DNA from: Deltaproteobacteria bacterium
GTDB taxonomy: Bacteria > Myxococcota_A > Polyangia > Polyangiales > Ga0077539
Length of the DNA: 64,000 nt
NCBI GenBank assembly: GCA_016704445.1
Contig: JADJAE010000170.1
Span: 22,739 to 86,738, forward strand
Reading direction: 5' to 3'
Shown here: piece by piece, positions 1 to 7,487 of the stretch
How positions within the stretch are numbered: the first letter of the stretch is position 1
How the letters are laid out: every line of letters starts with the position of its first letter
Made by a program: the position numbers and the translations under genes
Notes under the pieces: model-generated
The model's input: only the letters and a program-made list of their open reading frames with translations
Databases searched by the model: none
What the model was told of the DNA's origin: nothing

Positions 1-152
1 GCACCAACGCCGAGGACCGCGCCGTCTGCGAGCGCCAGCAGCTCGGGATGGCCTCTCGCTGGGAGGGAGGGGTCTACGCCACCAGCGAGGACGGCACGCG
101 CGCCTTCGACCGCTGGGTCGCCTCGCGCCTCGACGCGGAGCCCTCGCCGTGA
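1..152 (+). CDS. C-terminus of a probable Rieske-type oxygenase alpha subunit (partial)
   Basis: Only the last 49 codons are in the window (frame starting at base 3, TGA at 150-152). The tail contains an ED-x-x-V-C-E-R-x-Q stretch followed by a short Gly/Tyr region and a final F-x-x-W-V-A-x-x-L helix. This resembles the C-terminal helix of Rieske non-haem iron ring-hydroxylating or quaternary-amine monooxygenase alpha subunits, where the end of the catalytic domain has an ED..xCExxQxG pattern. The Rieske cluster and mononuclear iron ligands would lie upstream and cannot be seen. The stop overlaps the GTG start of the next gene (GTGA), so the two are probably translationally coupled. The assignment rests on a short tail and is tentative. 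Confidence 0.45.
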   Translation, partial: TNAEDRAVCERQQLGMASRWEGGVYATSEDGTRAFDRWVASRLDAEPSP

Positions 153-982
153 GCGCCCGACCGTGGGGCATCTGGGGCGCTCCCTTCGTCGACCTGAGCG
201 AGGTGATCGACACGTCGTGCTTCGGGGCCCTCGACCGGGAGCTCACCCTGGGGCTCTCGCAGGTCGAGACCGAGGGCACTGGAGCGACCCTGAAATGGAT
301 GGGCGTGGTGGCGCCGTGGATGATGGACGACGGCCACCGCGACGCGATGGAGGCCATCCGGGCGATGAGCGACCAGGACTTCGAGGACTTCGTCTCGCTG
401 GGCGACGACCCGGACGCGATCGACCGCTCGCGCCGCCACGAGGAGGACTTCGGCGACGAGACCGACCGCGCCTTCACCCGCGCCCAGCAGCGGCTGCTCA
501 CGCTCCGTCACGGCGTCTATTTCCCCTGGAAGTCCTGCTACCACCTGCTCTCCAACGACCGCTGGGACGACAAGCACTCGGGCGCGGGCAAGGCCTTCTC
601 CGAGGAGGCGCTGGCGGTCTTCCCCCAGACCGTGGACTTCGTGCGCTCGCTTCCCTTCCGAGAGATCGGGCGCTGCGTGCTCTTCGGCGTCGAGGCCCAC
701 GACCACGCGCCGCTGCACCGCGACACCGAGCCGGGCCAGTCGCTCGGCGTCGCGCAGTCGATCAACTTCGCGCCGCGCCCGGGCAAGCGCTTCTACCTCC
801 AGCCCGGCGCCGACGCGGAGCCCGTGGTGGTCGACCGGCCGATCTACTGGTTCAACGACATGGACTATCACGGCGTGCTGGCCGACCCGTTCTTCCGCTA
901 CTCGCTGCGAGTCGACGGGGTGTTCGAGCCGGGCTTCGTGCGCGACCTGGAGCGCCGCGTCCGTCAGGGGAAGGTGCGGTAG
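149..982 (+). CDS. 2OG-Fe(II) oxygenase family protein, copy 1
   Basis: A 277-residue protein starting at a GTG that overlaps the upstream stop. It shows the facial triad of 2-oxoglutarate/Fe(II) dioxygenases: H190-x-D192 in LHRDTEP and the distal H241 in DYHG, followed by R254 in YSLRVDG as the likely 2-oxoglutarate carboxylate ligand. It is paralogous to the protein at 4691-5599. They share RHGVYFPWK, FVRSLPF followed by IGRC, a YWFND motif before the distal His, and the same spacing of metal ligands. No signal peptide is visible, so it is probably cytoplasmic. It sits directly behind a probable Rieske oxygenase, which suggests successive oxidations of one substrate, but the substrate is unknown. 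The fold and cofactor call is fairly secure; the specific reaction is not. Confidence 0.72.
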   Translation: MSARPWGIWGAPFVDLSEVIDTSCFGALDRELTLGLSQVETEGTGATLKWMGVVAPWMMDDGHRDAMEAIRAMSDQDFEDFVSLGDDPDAIDRSRRHEEDFGDETDRAFTRAQQRLLTLRHGVYFPWKSCYHLLSNDRWDDKHSGAGKAFSEEALAVFPQTVDFVRSLPFREIGRCVLFGVEAHDHAPLHRDTEPGQSLGVAQSINFAPRPGKRFYLQPGADAEPVVVDRPIYWFNDMDYHGVLADPFFRYSLRVDGVFEPGFVRDLERRVRQGKVR

Positions 983-1046
983 CGGCTCAGCGGCACTGCG
1001 ACGACGGGCGGCCGCCGAAGTAGAGCGAGACGTAGAGCGAGTGGCC

Positions 1047-2310
1047 TCAGGTGTCTGCGCTCACGAGCGAGCCAGTGAACTCCGTGCGCACGCCCATGGA
1101 GCAGAAGACGTGGATGGTGTTGGCCACGTAGCCGCCGAGGCGGAAGGCGCTGCCTCCGTTGGTGTCCGCGAGGGCCACGCTGGTGTTGAGCCCGCCGGAG
1201 AGGTTGATGATCGAGAAGCTCTCCCGGTCGGCGCGCGGCCAGGAGAGCAGGTTGGCGCCGAGGCCAGCGCCCAGCACGAAGGCCTCCCACTCGGAGCGGC
1301 GGGCCACCGAGGGGGCGAGCGTCCCGCCGCCGTAGCGCGCGTCGATGCCGAACTCGATGGGGCCGCGAGCGAGGCGGAAGCCCGCGCCGAAGAAGCCCGC
1401 GCGCCCGGCGTTGTCGGACTGGGCCAGCGTGACCTCGTACCCGACGAAGAACATCGTCGCGCGGAGCTCGCCGCCTAGCAGCGCCACCGAGGAGGTCGAG
1501 GGGGACGACGAGCCCGACCCGTACTCTCCTCCCGGCCGACGATAGGTGTACGTGGGTCGAGGAGGCGGCGCCGTGTAGACCACCCGGGTGCGAGGGGTCG
1601 GCGCGACCCGCGGTCGGGGCGTCGCGACCACCACCGGCGGCGGCGCGGTGAAGGTGGGCGTCGCGGCCACCACGGGAGGCGGCGCGGCGAAGTCGACGCC
1701 CCCGGTGACCGGAGGAGGCGCGGCGAACACGGTGCCCCCGGTGTCGGCCACGCAGGCCGACTGAGAGCCCCGAGCGCACGCGGCCTGGAGCAGCGCATGG
1801 TTTCGCGCCGGATCGCTCGGAACGCCGATGCCGCGCAGCAGCATGCGACCGAGGATCTCGCAGGCCCCGTTGTGGTTCACGCTACAGCCGCGCTCGAGAT
1901 AGGGAGCCGCGCCGGGGATGTCTCGCGGGGTGCCTCGGGCCGCGGTCATCATCAGCCCGAGCTGCCCGCAGGAGAAGGTGTGGCCCCCGGCGCAGCCTCG
2001 ACGGAAGAGCAGCACGGCGCGCGCGTCGTCGCGGGTGACGCCGCGGCCCTCGGAGTAGAGACCGCCCAGGAGCCCGCACGCCGTCGGCGAGTTGCCGTCG
2101 CAGCCGCGGGTGTAGAGCTCGCCTGGCGAGGAGGAGGTTCTGCGGCGCGTTGCGACCGAGCTGGTAGCGCGCCCCGGCGAGGGCGCACGAGGCCACGTCC
2201 CCGGCGTGACAGCGCTCCACGAGAAACTCGACGGTCGCCCCCTGCGCGAAGGCCGTCGTCGGGCCGAGGGTCAGCGAGAGGAACAAGAGAGCAGCGGCGC
2301 TTCTTCGCAT
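1047..2310 (-). CDS. Secreted Sel1-like / outer-membrane-type protein, frameshifted near 2121
   Basis: Translation from ATG at 2310 begins MRRSAAALLFLSLTLG and a typical signal peptide ending at AFAQ. It then reads Cys-containing Sel1-like repeats (pattern C-x-x-G-x-x-x-S/A-C-x-x-L/A-G). Near base 2121 the frame must shift by one to continue the repeats; after that the frame stays open to 1047. The second half has a Pro/Ala/Val-rich linker (repeated APPPV) and about 150 residues of alternating Gly/aromatic segments ending in a possible beta-barrel-like domain. One extra base near the GCCTGGCGAG stretch explains the break. An AGGAG lies upstream of the start, at longer than usual spacing. The role is unknown, plausibly an envelope protein. 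A sequencing error is more likely than a true pseudogene, because both halves are intact. Confidence 0.6.
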
Positions 2311-2561
2311 CACGGTGTGACGTGACTCCTTTCGGGGTCCGCTGGTTCCCACATGGACCACCTTTTTCCCCGGTGACATCGTCACGAAGGACGGTATCGG
2401 CGAGCGACGGCGCGCGGCCATCCCATGATCATGCGAGGCGTCAGTCACACCTACGATGGAGGGGATTGAAAGTCGGGACTATCGGCGAGTGGTCGGATGG
2501 AGCACACCGCTCTTGGGGCTTTGATTGCCTGGTATCGATTGACGACACCCGACGCGCCCGA
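2311..2561. other. Intergenic region upstream of the Sel1-like gene
   Basis: About 250 bases between the end of the ATP-grasp gene and the start of the frameshifted Sel1-like gene, both on the minus strand. Base composition is less G+C-rich than the flanks. I saw no convincing hairpin terminator or promoter pair and no small reading frame with a good ribosome site. It presumably holds the promoter of the Sel1-like gene. Confidence 0.4.
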
Positions 2562-3809
2562 TCACTCCGCGACGAGCACCGGCACGCTGAGCGCGTGGAC
2601 GTCCGTCGCCCCGGGCTGTGCTCGCAGGTACAGCCCCGCCGCCTCCCCCGCCACCACGTAGACCCCGTAGTTGATCGTCTCGCCCGCGTCGCCCTGCTCG
2701 GCCTCGAAGTAGCGCTGCGCGATCCACCGCCCGGGGCGGGCGAGCGAGAGGCTCTTCTCCCACACCTCCTGCGTCACCGAGCGGCCCAGCACCACCTCGT
2801 CCCCCTCGGCGCCGTAGTCGCTCTTCAGCACCCACTGCTCGCGCTGCGTCCGAAGCTGCTCGGGGTGAAGCGCCTCGAGCCGCGATGTGAAGGGGACGAT
2901 CCGCTCGATCACCGACTGCGACGCCGGGGAGAAGCGGTGGACGTGCTCCCACATGAAGGCCATGGAGCGCTTGTTCTGCGGGAGCACCGAGCCGAAGGGG
3001 TTGAGCACCGCGGTCTTGCGGTCGACGCTCGCGCCCAGCGCGGCCTCCAGCGCCTCGCTCAACGGCGCCGAGTCGGGGATGGTCTCGTCGCTCCACGCGG
3101 AGCTCCGCTCGGTCCACCAGTCGGTCTTGTAATGCCGTAGCAGCAGCGACACCGGCCGGTCGAAGAGCGTCGCCCGGCCCTCGTCGTCGCGGCCGAGGTT
3201 GTACGGCGAGCCCAGCACCACCTCCCAGCCCGCATCGGTGAGCCACCGGCGGTAGAGGCGCACCAGGGAGAGGTCCTCGGTGAACTCCGTCGGATACACG
3301 ATGCCCGCCACGCGAGGAAAGGGCGCGTCGACCAGCGCGGCGGTGAGCGCCTCGACCATCGTCACGAAGCGCTCTCTCAGCCCCGCGTTGGGATCTCCCA
3401 TCGAGGGATGATCCTCGTGGGCGAGGCGTCCCAGCTCGACGGCCTCGGGCTCTCCGGTGGGCGTGTCGCTGTTGAGCTCGGTGACCGCGAGGCCCTCGGC
3501 GGTGACGAAGACGTCCGCCCTCGCGATGCCGTGCCACAGCGGCTGCGAGGTGAGCCAGAGGGCGCGCTGCACCGGCGTGAGGGCGAAGAAGTCTTCGAGC
3601 AGCGATGGCTCGTCGGCCACGATGGCGCAGAGCTCGTCGTAGAGCGCGGCGAGCTCCTCCCCGGCGCGGGCGAGCGCTCGCCAGCGCGCCGCGGGGAGCA
3701 CCACCGGGTCGGCGCGGAAGCGGGGCGATCCGTCGAGCCAGGGGTCGGTGATGATGGCGCCCGCGGTGAGGCGCGCGGCGAAGCGGTCGTAGCGCTCGTC
3801 GGCGCTCAT
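2562..3809 (-). CDS. Glutathionylspermidine-synthase-like ATP-grasp enzyme
   Basis: A 415-residue protein. It has the marks of the glutathionylspermidine synthase (GSPS) preATP-grasp family: V-T-E-L-N-S-D-T-P-T-G early on (compare the family's E-x-N-x-D-T-P-T), NPFGSVLPQNKRSMAFMWEH (compare P-x-W-K-x-x-x-x-N-K-x-x-x-x-x-L-W-E), WVLKSDYGAEGDEVVLG as the ATP-binding strand, and NYGVYVVAGEAAGLYLRAQ near the C-terminus. The family forms amide bonds between a carboxylate and an amine with ATP; the substrates here are unknown. It lacks the N-terminal CHAP amidase domain of E. coli Gss, like the short YjfC-type members. Its start overlaps the stop of the DUF350 gene by four bases (ATGA), so they form an operon. 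DUF350 next to a GSPS-like gene is a known recurrent pairing. Confidence 0.85.
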   Translation of the reverse strand: MSADERYDRFAARLTAGAIITDPWLDGSPRFRADPVVLPAARWRALARAGEELAALYDELCAIVADEPSLLEDFFALTPVQRALWLTSQPLWHGIARADVFVTAEGLAVTELNSDTPTGEPEAVELGRLAHEDHPSMGDPNAGLRERFVTMVEALTAALVDAPFPRVAGIVYPTEFTEDLSLVRLYRRWLTDAGWEVVLGSPYNLGRDDEGRATLFDRPVSLLLRHYKTDWWTERSSAWSDETIPDSAPLSEALEAALGASVDRKTAVLNPFGSVLPQNKRSMAFMWEHVHRFSPASQSVIERIVPFTSRLEALHPEQLRTQREQWVLKSDYGAEGDEVVLGRSVTQEVWEKSLSLARPGRWIAQRYFEAEQGDAGETINYGVYVVAGEAAGLYLRAQPGATDVHALSVPVLVAE

Positions 3810-4654
3810 GCGAGCCGGGCGATGGCCAGGGCGGTGCCGAGGTAGGCGGTCGCCTCGAGGGCGGCCATCCCTTCGCTGCGGTCGGTTCCGATGGCGCGGT
3901 CGAGGGCCCCGCCTCGCAGCGAGGGGCGGGCGCCGAGGAGCAGGCCCTCCACCACGAGCTGGCGCACGGGGTAGAGCGCGAGGCACCACGCGACCACGCC
4001 CCCGTAGCCGCGCAGCGAGGCCGACCACCCGGCGAAGTCCCCTTCGAGGCCGCGAGCGACCAGCACCGCCACGGCGATGGTGACCCCGGAGTAGCTCAGC
4101 GCCGCGGCGAAGTTCTCGCCGTCGATCTGCTCGGCGTCGTCGTAGGTGGTGAGCACCCGGAAGAGGGCGACGAAGAGCCCGTGGGTGACCATCGCGAGCG
4201 CGAAGAAGGCCATCGCGAGACCGAGCGCGTAGAGGCTGTGACCGGCGACCGCGCGGGAGGCGAGCAGGCCCGTCGCGACCAGGTGCGAGGCGGCGGCGAG
4301 GCCCGCGGCGACGTTGCCCCGCGCGAGCTCCCTGGGGAGATGAGCGCGGAGCAGCGTGCGCATGGAGAGGCTGCCGACGCCCTGCACCATCGCGAGGCCC
4401 AGCGCCGCGAAGGCGGCGGTCCACGCGAGGTCGGCGCTCAGCGACTCGCCGTGGACGTTGTGCTTCACCACCGAGGCGCCCACCGCGAAGGTCGAGAACA
4501 CCTCCCCCACCGCTACCAGCCGGCGCGCGGCGTTGGCGCGCTGGTCCTCCGGGAGCGAGCGCTCGCGCACGCGCTGGATGATCCGCAGCACCCCCAGCAT
4601 CACGAGGATGGTGCCTGCACCGAAGAGGGCGACGTAGAGGGTGCCGTGCTCCAT
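3806..4654 (-). CDS. DUF350-family integral membrane protein
   Basis: A 282-residue protein with about eight hydrophobic segments arranged as two repeats of four, the organisation of DUF350 (YjfL-type) proteins. The first helix is LYVALFGAGTILVMLGVLRI, and later helices carry small-residue patterns such as YALGLAMAFFALAMVTHGLF. There is no signal peptide beyond the first helix. DUF350 proteins are of unknown function and typically sit beside GSPS-like ATP-grasp genes, as here. The ATG at 4654 lies 36 bases from the divergent 2OG oxygenase start, so the two promoters must overlap or one start lies further in. A role in membrane stress or transport of the ATP-grasp product is inference only. 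Confidence 0.8.
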   Translation of the reverse strand: MEHGTLYVALFGAGTILVMLGVLRIIQRVRERSLPEDQRANAARRLVAVGEVFSTFAVGASVVKHNVHGESLSADLAWTAAFAALGLAMVQGVGSLSMRTLLRAHLPRELARGNVAAGLAAASHLVATGLLASRAVAGHSLYALGLAMAFFALAMVTHGLFVALFRVLTTYDDAEQIDGENFAAALSYSGVTIAVAVLVARGLEGDFAGWSASLRGYGGVVAWCLALYPVRQLVVEGLLLGARPSLRGGALDRAIGTDRSEGMAALEATAYLGTALAIARLA

Positions 4655-4690
4655 GGAATTGTCGCGCAGGGTACTGCGACTCGGGCTCCC

Positions 4691-5599
4691 ATGGGTGGCC
4701 CGTGTGATGGCAGTATCGCGGCGACTGTGGAAGGCGCGGCCGACAACACCCGAGGCATCCTGCGCGGCGTCCCTGGCACCGGGCTGCGCGGGCTGTGGGG
4801 GCGGGCGTTCATCCCGCTCGATCGCTACGTCGACATGACCGCGCTCCCCGCGCTGCATGAGGAGGCCTGCCTCGCGCTCGCCCAGATGCCCGTCGACTAC
4901 ACGGGCGGCAGCCACCGCTCCATGGGGATCATGCCCCCGGGCACCGAGGCGCAGGCGATCACGGACTACGTCGAGGTGATCCGGTCCCTCGACGACGAGG
5001 GCTTCGCGGTGTTTCGAAGCCTGGCCGACGACCCGAGGTCCATCGACCCTGCGAAGCGGAGGGAGGAGACCTTCGGCGAGGAGCGCCAGCACCCGCTCTC
5101 GCGGCGACAGATGCACTGGCTCAAGTACCGCCACGGGGTGTACTTCCCGTGGAAGGCCTACGTGGAGATGATCCCGAACCGATGGTGGGGCGACAAGGCC
5201 GACCCGACAGGCAAGCGCTTCACCCGGCTCGCCGAGACGCTGCTGCCGAAGACCGTGGCCTTCGTGCGCTCGCTCCCCTTCAAGCACATCGGGCGGTGCA
5301 ACCTCATGGGACTGGAGAGCAACGACCACGGCACGGTGCACCGCGACGGCGACCCGGCGGAGCAGGTCAGCCCCGACCAGTTCATCTCCTTCTGTCCATC
5401 GGGCCGCAAGGCCCTCTACCTCTGGGACGCCGAGCGCAGCGAGCGGTGCCCCGTGGAGGCGCCCGTGTACTGGTTCAATGACTTCGACTTCCATGGGGTG
5501 GAGGCCGCGCCCGCGTTCCAGTATTCGATCCGGGTGGATGGCGAGTTCACCGATGAGTTTCTGGCGACGCTGACGCGCGACTTCGGGGGCGACGAGTGA
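4691..5599 (+). CDS. 2OG-Fe(II) oxygenase family protein, copy 2
   Basis: A 302-residue paralogue of the protein at 149-982. Its ligands are H217-x-D219 (VHRDGDP), H268 (DFHGVEA) and R281 (YSIRVDGEF). The shared core RHGVYFPWK, FVRSLPFKHIGRCN and YWFNDFDFHG makes the relationship clear. The first 25 residues have no counterpart in copy 1, so the true start may be the GTG at about 4727; ATG 4691 has no convincing ribosome site. The stop overlaps the GTG of the next gene (GTGA), indicating coupling. It is transcribed divergently from the DUF350/ATP-grasp operon. Substrate unknown. The spread of two copies around the ATP-grasp pair suggests a shared pathway in which a peptide-like or amino-acid-derived molecule is hydroxylated. 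Confidence 0.75.
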   Translation: MGGPCDGSIAATVEGAADNTRGILRGVPGTGLRGLWGRAFIPLDRYVDMTALPALHEEACLALAQMPVDYTGGSHRSMGIMPPGTEAQAITDYVEVIRSLDDEGFAVFRSLADDPRSIDPAKRREETFGEERQHPLSRRQMHWLKYRHGVYFPWKAYVEMIPNRWWGDKADPTGKRFTRLAETLLPKTVAFVRSLPFKHIGRCNLMGLESNDHGTVHRDGDPAEQVSPDQFISFCPSGRKALYLWDAERSERCPVEAPVYWFNDFDFHGVEAAPAFQYSIRVDGEFTDEFLATLTRDFGGDE

Positions 5600-6888
5600 G
5601 CGACGAGCACAAGCCCGCCTTCGAGCGCGACGTCGCCATCGCCGAGCCCGGCCTGGTCGGCGCCCGCTGGTGGAACCGCGCGCTCCAGGACGAGGCCGCC
5701 GCGATGTCGCGCCGCTCTGCGATGCGCAACCTGCTGGTGGGCGCCGGGGTGCTCGGGGCCGTCGCGGCCTGCGGCGTGGGCATCGTGGCCAGCGTGCAGC
5801 CCGACACCGAGGAGCGCCTCCAGGCCTCCCTCGCCGCGCAGCGCCTCTATGGGTGGAACCTCGGCGCCCGCGACCGCGCGCTGCTCTACGAGGGCTTCGC
5901 GCTGCAGCTCCAGGTGCCGTCGATGCTCTCGTCGCTCATCGTCGATACGACGCCCCACACCTGGGTCCACCTCCACGACCGCACGCTCTTCGAGGCGCCT
6001 GGCGCCACGCCCACGGCCAACCTCGCCGAGGAGAACGTCGCCTTCGTCCCGCTGTCCGAGCAGCTCCGCGCGATGGTCACCCCGGCGATGCGCCGCGCCT
6101 TCGACGTGGGCGTCGCGGTGGCCAGCCTCTTCCGCGGTCGCACCCCCGCCGCCGGCCTCGTGGTCGACCTCCCGGGCCCGGAGTCCGTGGCCTTCGCCGC
6201 GGGCGCCGCGGAGGTCTTCGAGCCGGTCTTCGGCATCGCCAACTGGCCGCACCCGCTGGGCGTCGTGCCGGCGCACCTCACCCTCGCCGCGGTGGCCCAT
6301 CACCAGCCGGAGTTCCAGCGCGCCCGGGAAGAGCGACCGCGGCCCGCGCTGCCCTGCTTCGTGCTCGACCGCAACCGCCTCGCGGACGCCGTCGACCACC
6401 AGACCCGCTTCGACAACCGCTACATGGCCTCGCTCCCCTCCGCCGCGGCGCTGCGCGGGGGCGGCGTCTACCGGCTGCTCTACGTCGTGGCCACCGCGTC
6501 GAGCCTCCCCGAGCTCGACGACCTCAACGACGACATGGTCGACCTCACCCGCGCGGGCATCGCGGTGTCCTCGCTCGCGCTCGACGCCTTCTCCCTGCCG
6601 CTGTCTGACGGCCGCGTCTACTACGGCGGCGACCCCTCCACGCACGAGAGCTTCTGGAGCCACTACCCCTGGGCGCCCGCCGCCCCGGAGGCCACCGACG
6701 CCTGGCAGGTCAACGCCATCCCTCGGAGCTACCACCCCGCCCGTCGGGGGACGCTCTTCTCCCGCGCCGCCCCGCCCGCGGGCTTCGCCACGGTGCCCCT
6801 GGTGGTCGCCGGGGCCTCCGTGCTCGGCGTCGCCTTCGACCGCCGCGGCTCGTGGAACCGCTCCTCCGGATCGTGGGGCGGCGGCTGA
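5596..6888 (+). CDS. Unrecognised membrane-anchored or exported protein
   Basis: A 430-residue protein starting at a GTG that overlaps the upstream stop. Residues 36-66 read SRRSAMRNLLVGAGVLGAVA followed by ACGVG: a twin-arginine-like pair, a hydrophobic stretch and a Cys. This could be a Tat-type or lipoprotein-like anchor after a 35-residue cytoplasmic leader. The rest is a soluble domain rich in Pro, Ala and Leu with scattered His and Trp (TWVHLHD, NWPHPLG, VAHHQPEF, FWSHYPW). I recognise no domain. The C-terminus shows a hydrophobic FATVPLVVAGASVLGVAFD segment and a Gly/Ser tail. It lies in one operon with the oxygenase before it and the unknown gene after it, so it probably acts with them at the membrane. 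Confidence 0.6.
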   Translation: MSDEHKPAFERDVAIAEPGLVGARWWNRALQDEAAAMSRRSAMRNLLVGAGVLGAVAACGVGIVASVQPDTEERLQASLAAQRLYGWNLGARDRALLYEGFALQLQVPSMLSSLIVDTTPHTWVHLHDRTLFEAPGATPTANLAEENVAFVPLSEQLRAMVTPAMRRAFDVGVAVASLFRGRTPAAGLVVDLPGPESVAFAAGAAEVFEPVFGIANWPHPLGVVPAHLTLAAVAHHQPEFQRAREERPRPALPCFVLDRNRLADAVDHQTRFDNRYMASLPSAAALRGGGVYRLLYVVATASSLPELDDLNDDMVDLTRAGIAVSSLALDAFSLPLSDGRVYYGGDPSTHESFWSHYPWAPAAPEATDAWQVNAIPRSYHPARRGTLFSRAAPPAGFATVPLVVAGASVLGVAFDRRGSWNRSSGSWGGG

Positions 6889-6892
6889 TCCC

Positions 6893-7471
6893 ATGAGCTT
6901 CACCCACTCCATCTTCGCGCTCGAGCTGTGCCTCCAGCTCGTCCCCGGCGACCCGCTGCGGCCGACGCTCCAGCGGCTCATCGAGCAGCACCCCGCGTGG
7001 TCGACCCCGAAGGACAAGTGGAGGCTCTACCGAGAGGTCTCCCAGCTCCTGACCAGCCGGCTCGGCTACGCCATCAGCGGGTGCTGGGACTTCTTCGACG
7101 ACGACCAGCGGGCGCTCTCCGACTTCAACATGTGGTCCGGCGGCATGACGACGCTGGAGGGAGCGCGCCGCACCCCGTCGGGCATCGCCGACCCCTACCG
7201 CGGCGATCACCGCTACATGACCTTCACCATCTCGCTGCTGCTACAGCACGGGACGCCCAGCGAGCGGGCCTTCGCCCATGCCTGCAACGTCGCCGAGGTC
7301 GACCTCTGGAAGCGGGCGACCTTCGCCCACCTGCTCAACTGCATCGGGATGATCAGCTTCGCCTCGGTGAAGTCCGACGTGATCTACCTCATCCCAAGGG
7401 ACGACAACTTCGGGCTGACGGCAGAAGACCTGCGGGCGCCGAAGTTCGAGTACCTCCGCCCACTGGGCTGA
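6893..7471 (+). CDS. Unrecognised cytoplasmic protein, 192 aa
   Basis: ATG at 6893, four bases after the previous stop, so last gene of the oxygenase operon. The protein is Trp- and aromatic-rich for its size (HPAWSTPKDKWRLY, GCWDFFDDDQRALSDFNMWS) and has no signal peptide or transmembrane segment. A conserved-looking core reads GDHRYMTFTISLLL followed by a helical region (HACNVAEVDLWKRATFAHLL). I do not recognise a family. The arrangement with a membrane-anchored partner and a 2OG oxygenase suggests an accessory or substrate-binding role, but nothing in the sequence proves it. Confidence 0.6.
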   Translation: MSFTHSIFALELCLQLVPGDPLRPTLQRLIEQHPAWSTPKDKWRLYREVSQLLTSRLGYAISGCWDFFDDDQRALSDFNMWSGGMTTLEGARRTPSGIADPYRGDHRYMTFTISLLLQHGTPSERAFAHACNVAEVDLWKRATFAHLLNCIGMISFASVKSDVIYLIPRDDNFGLTAEDLRAPKFEYLRPLG

Positions 7472-7487
7472 TCCGTCAGCGCGTCGC

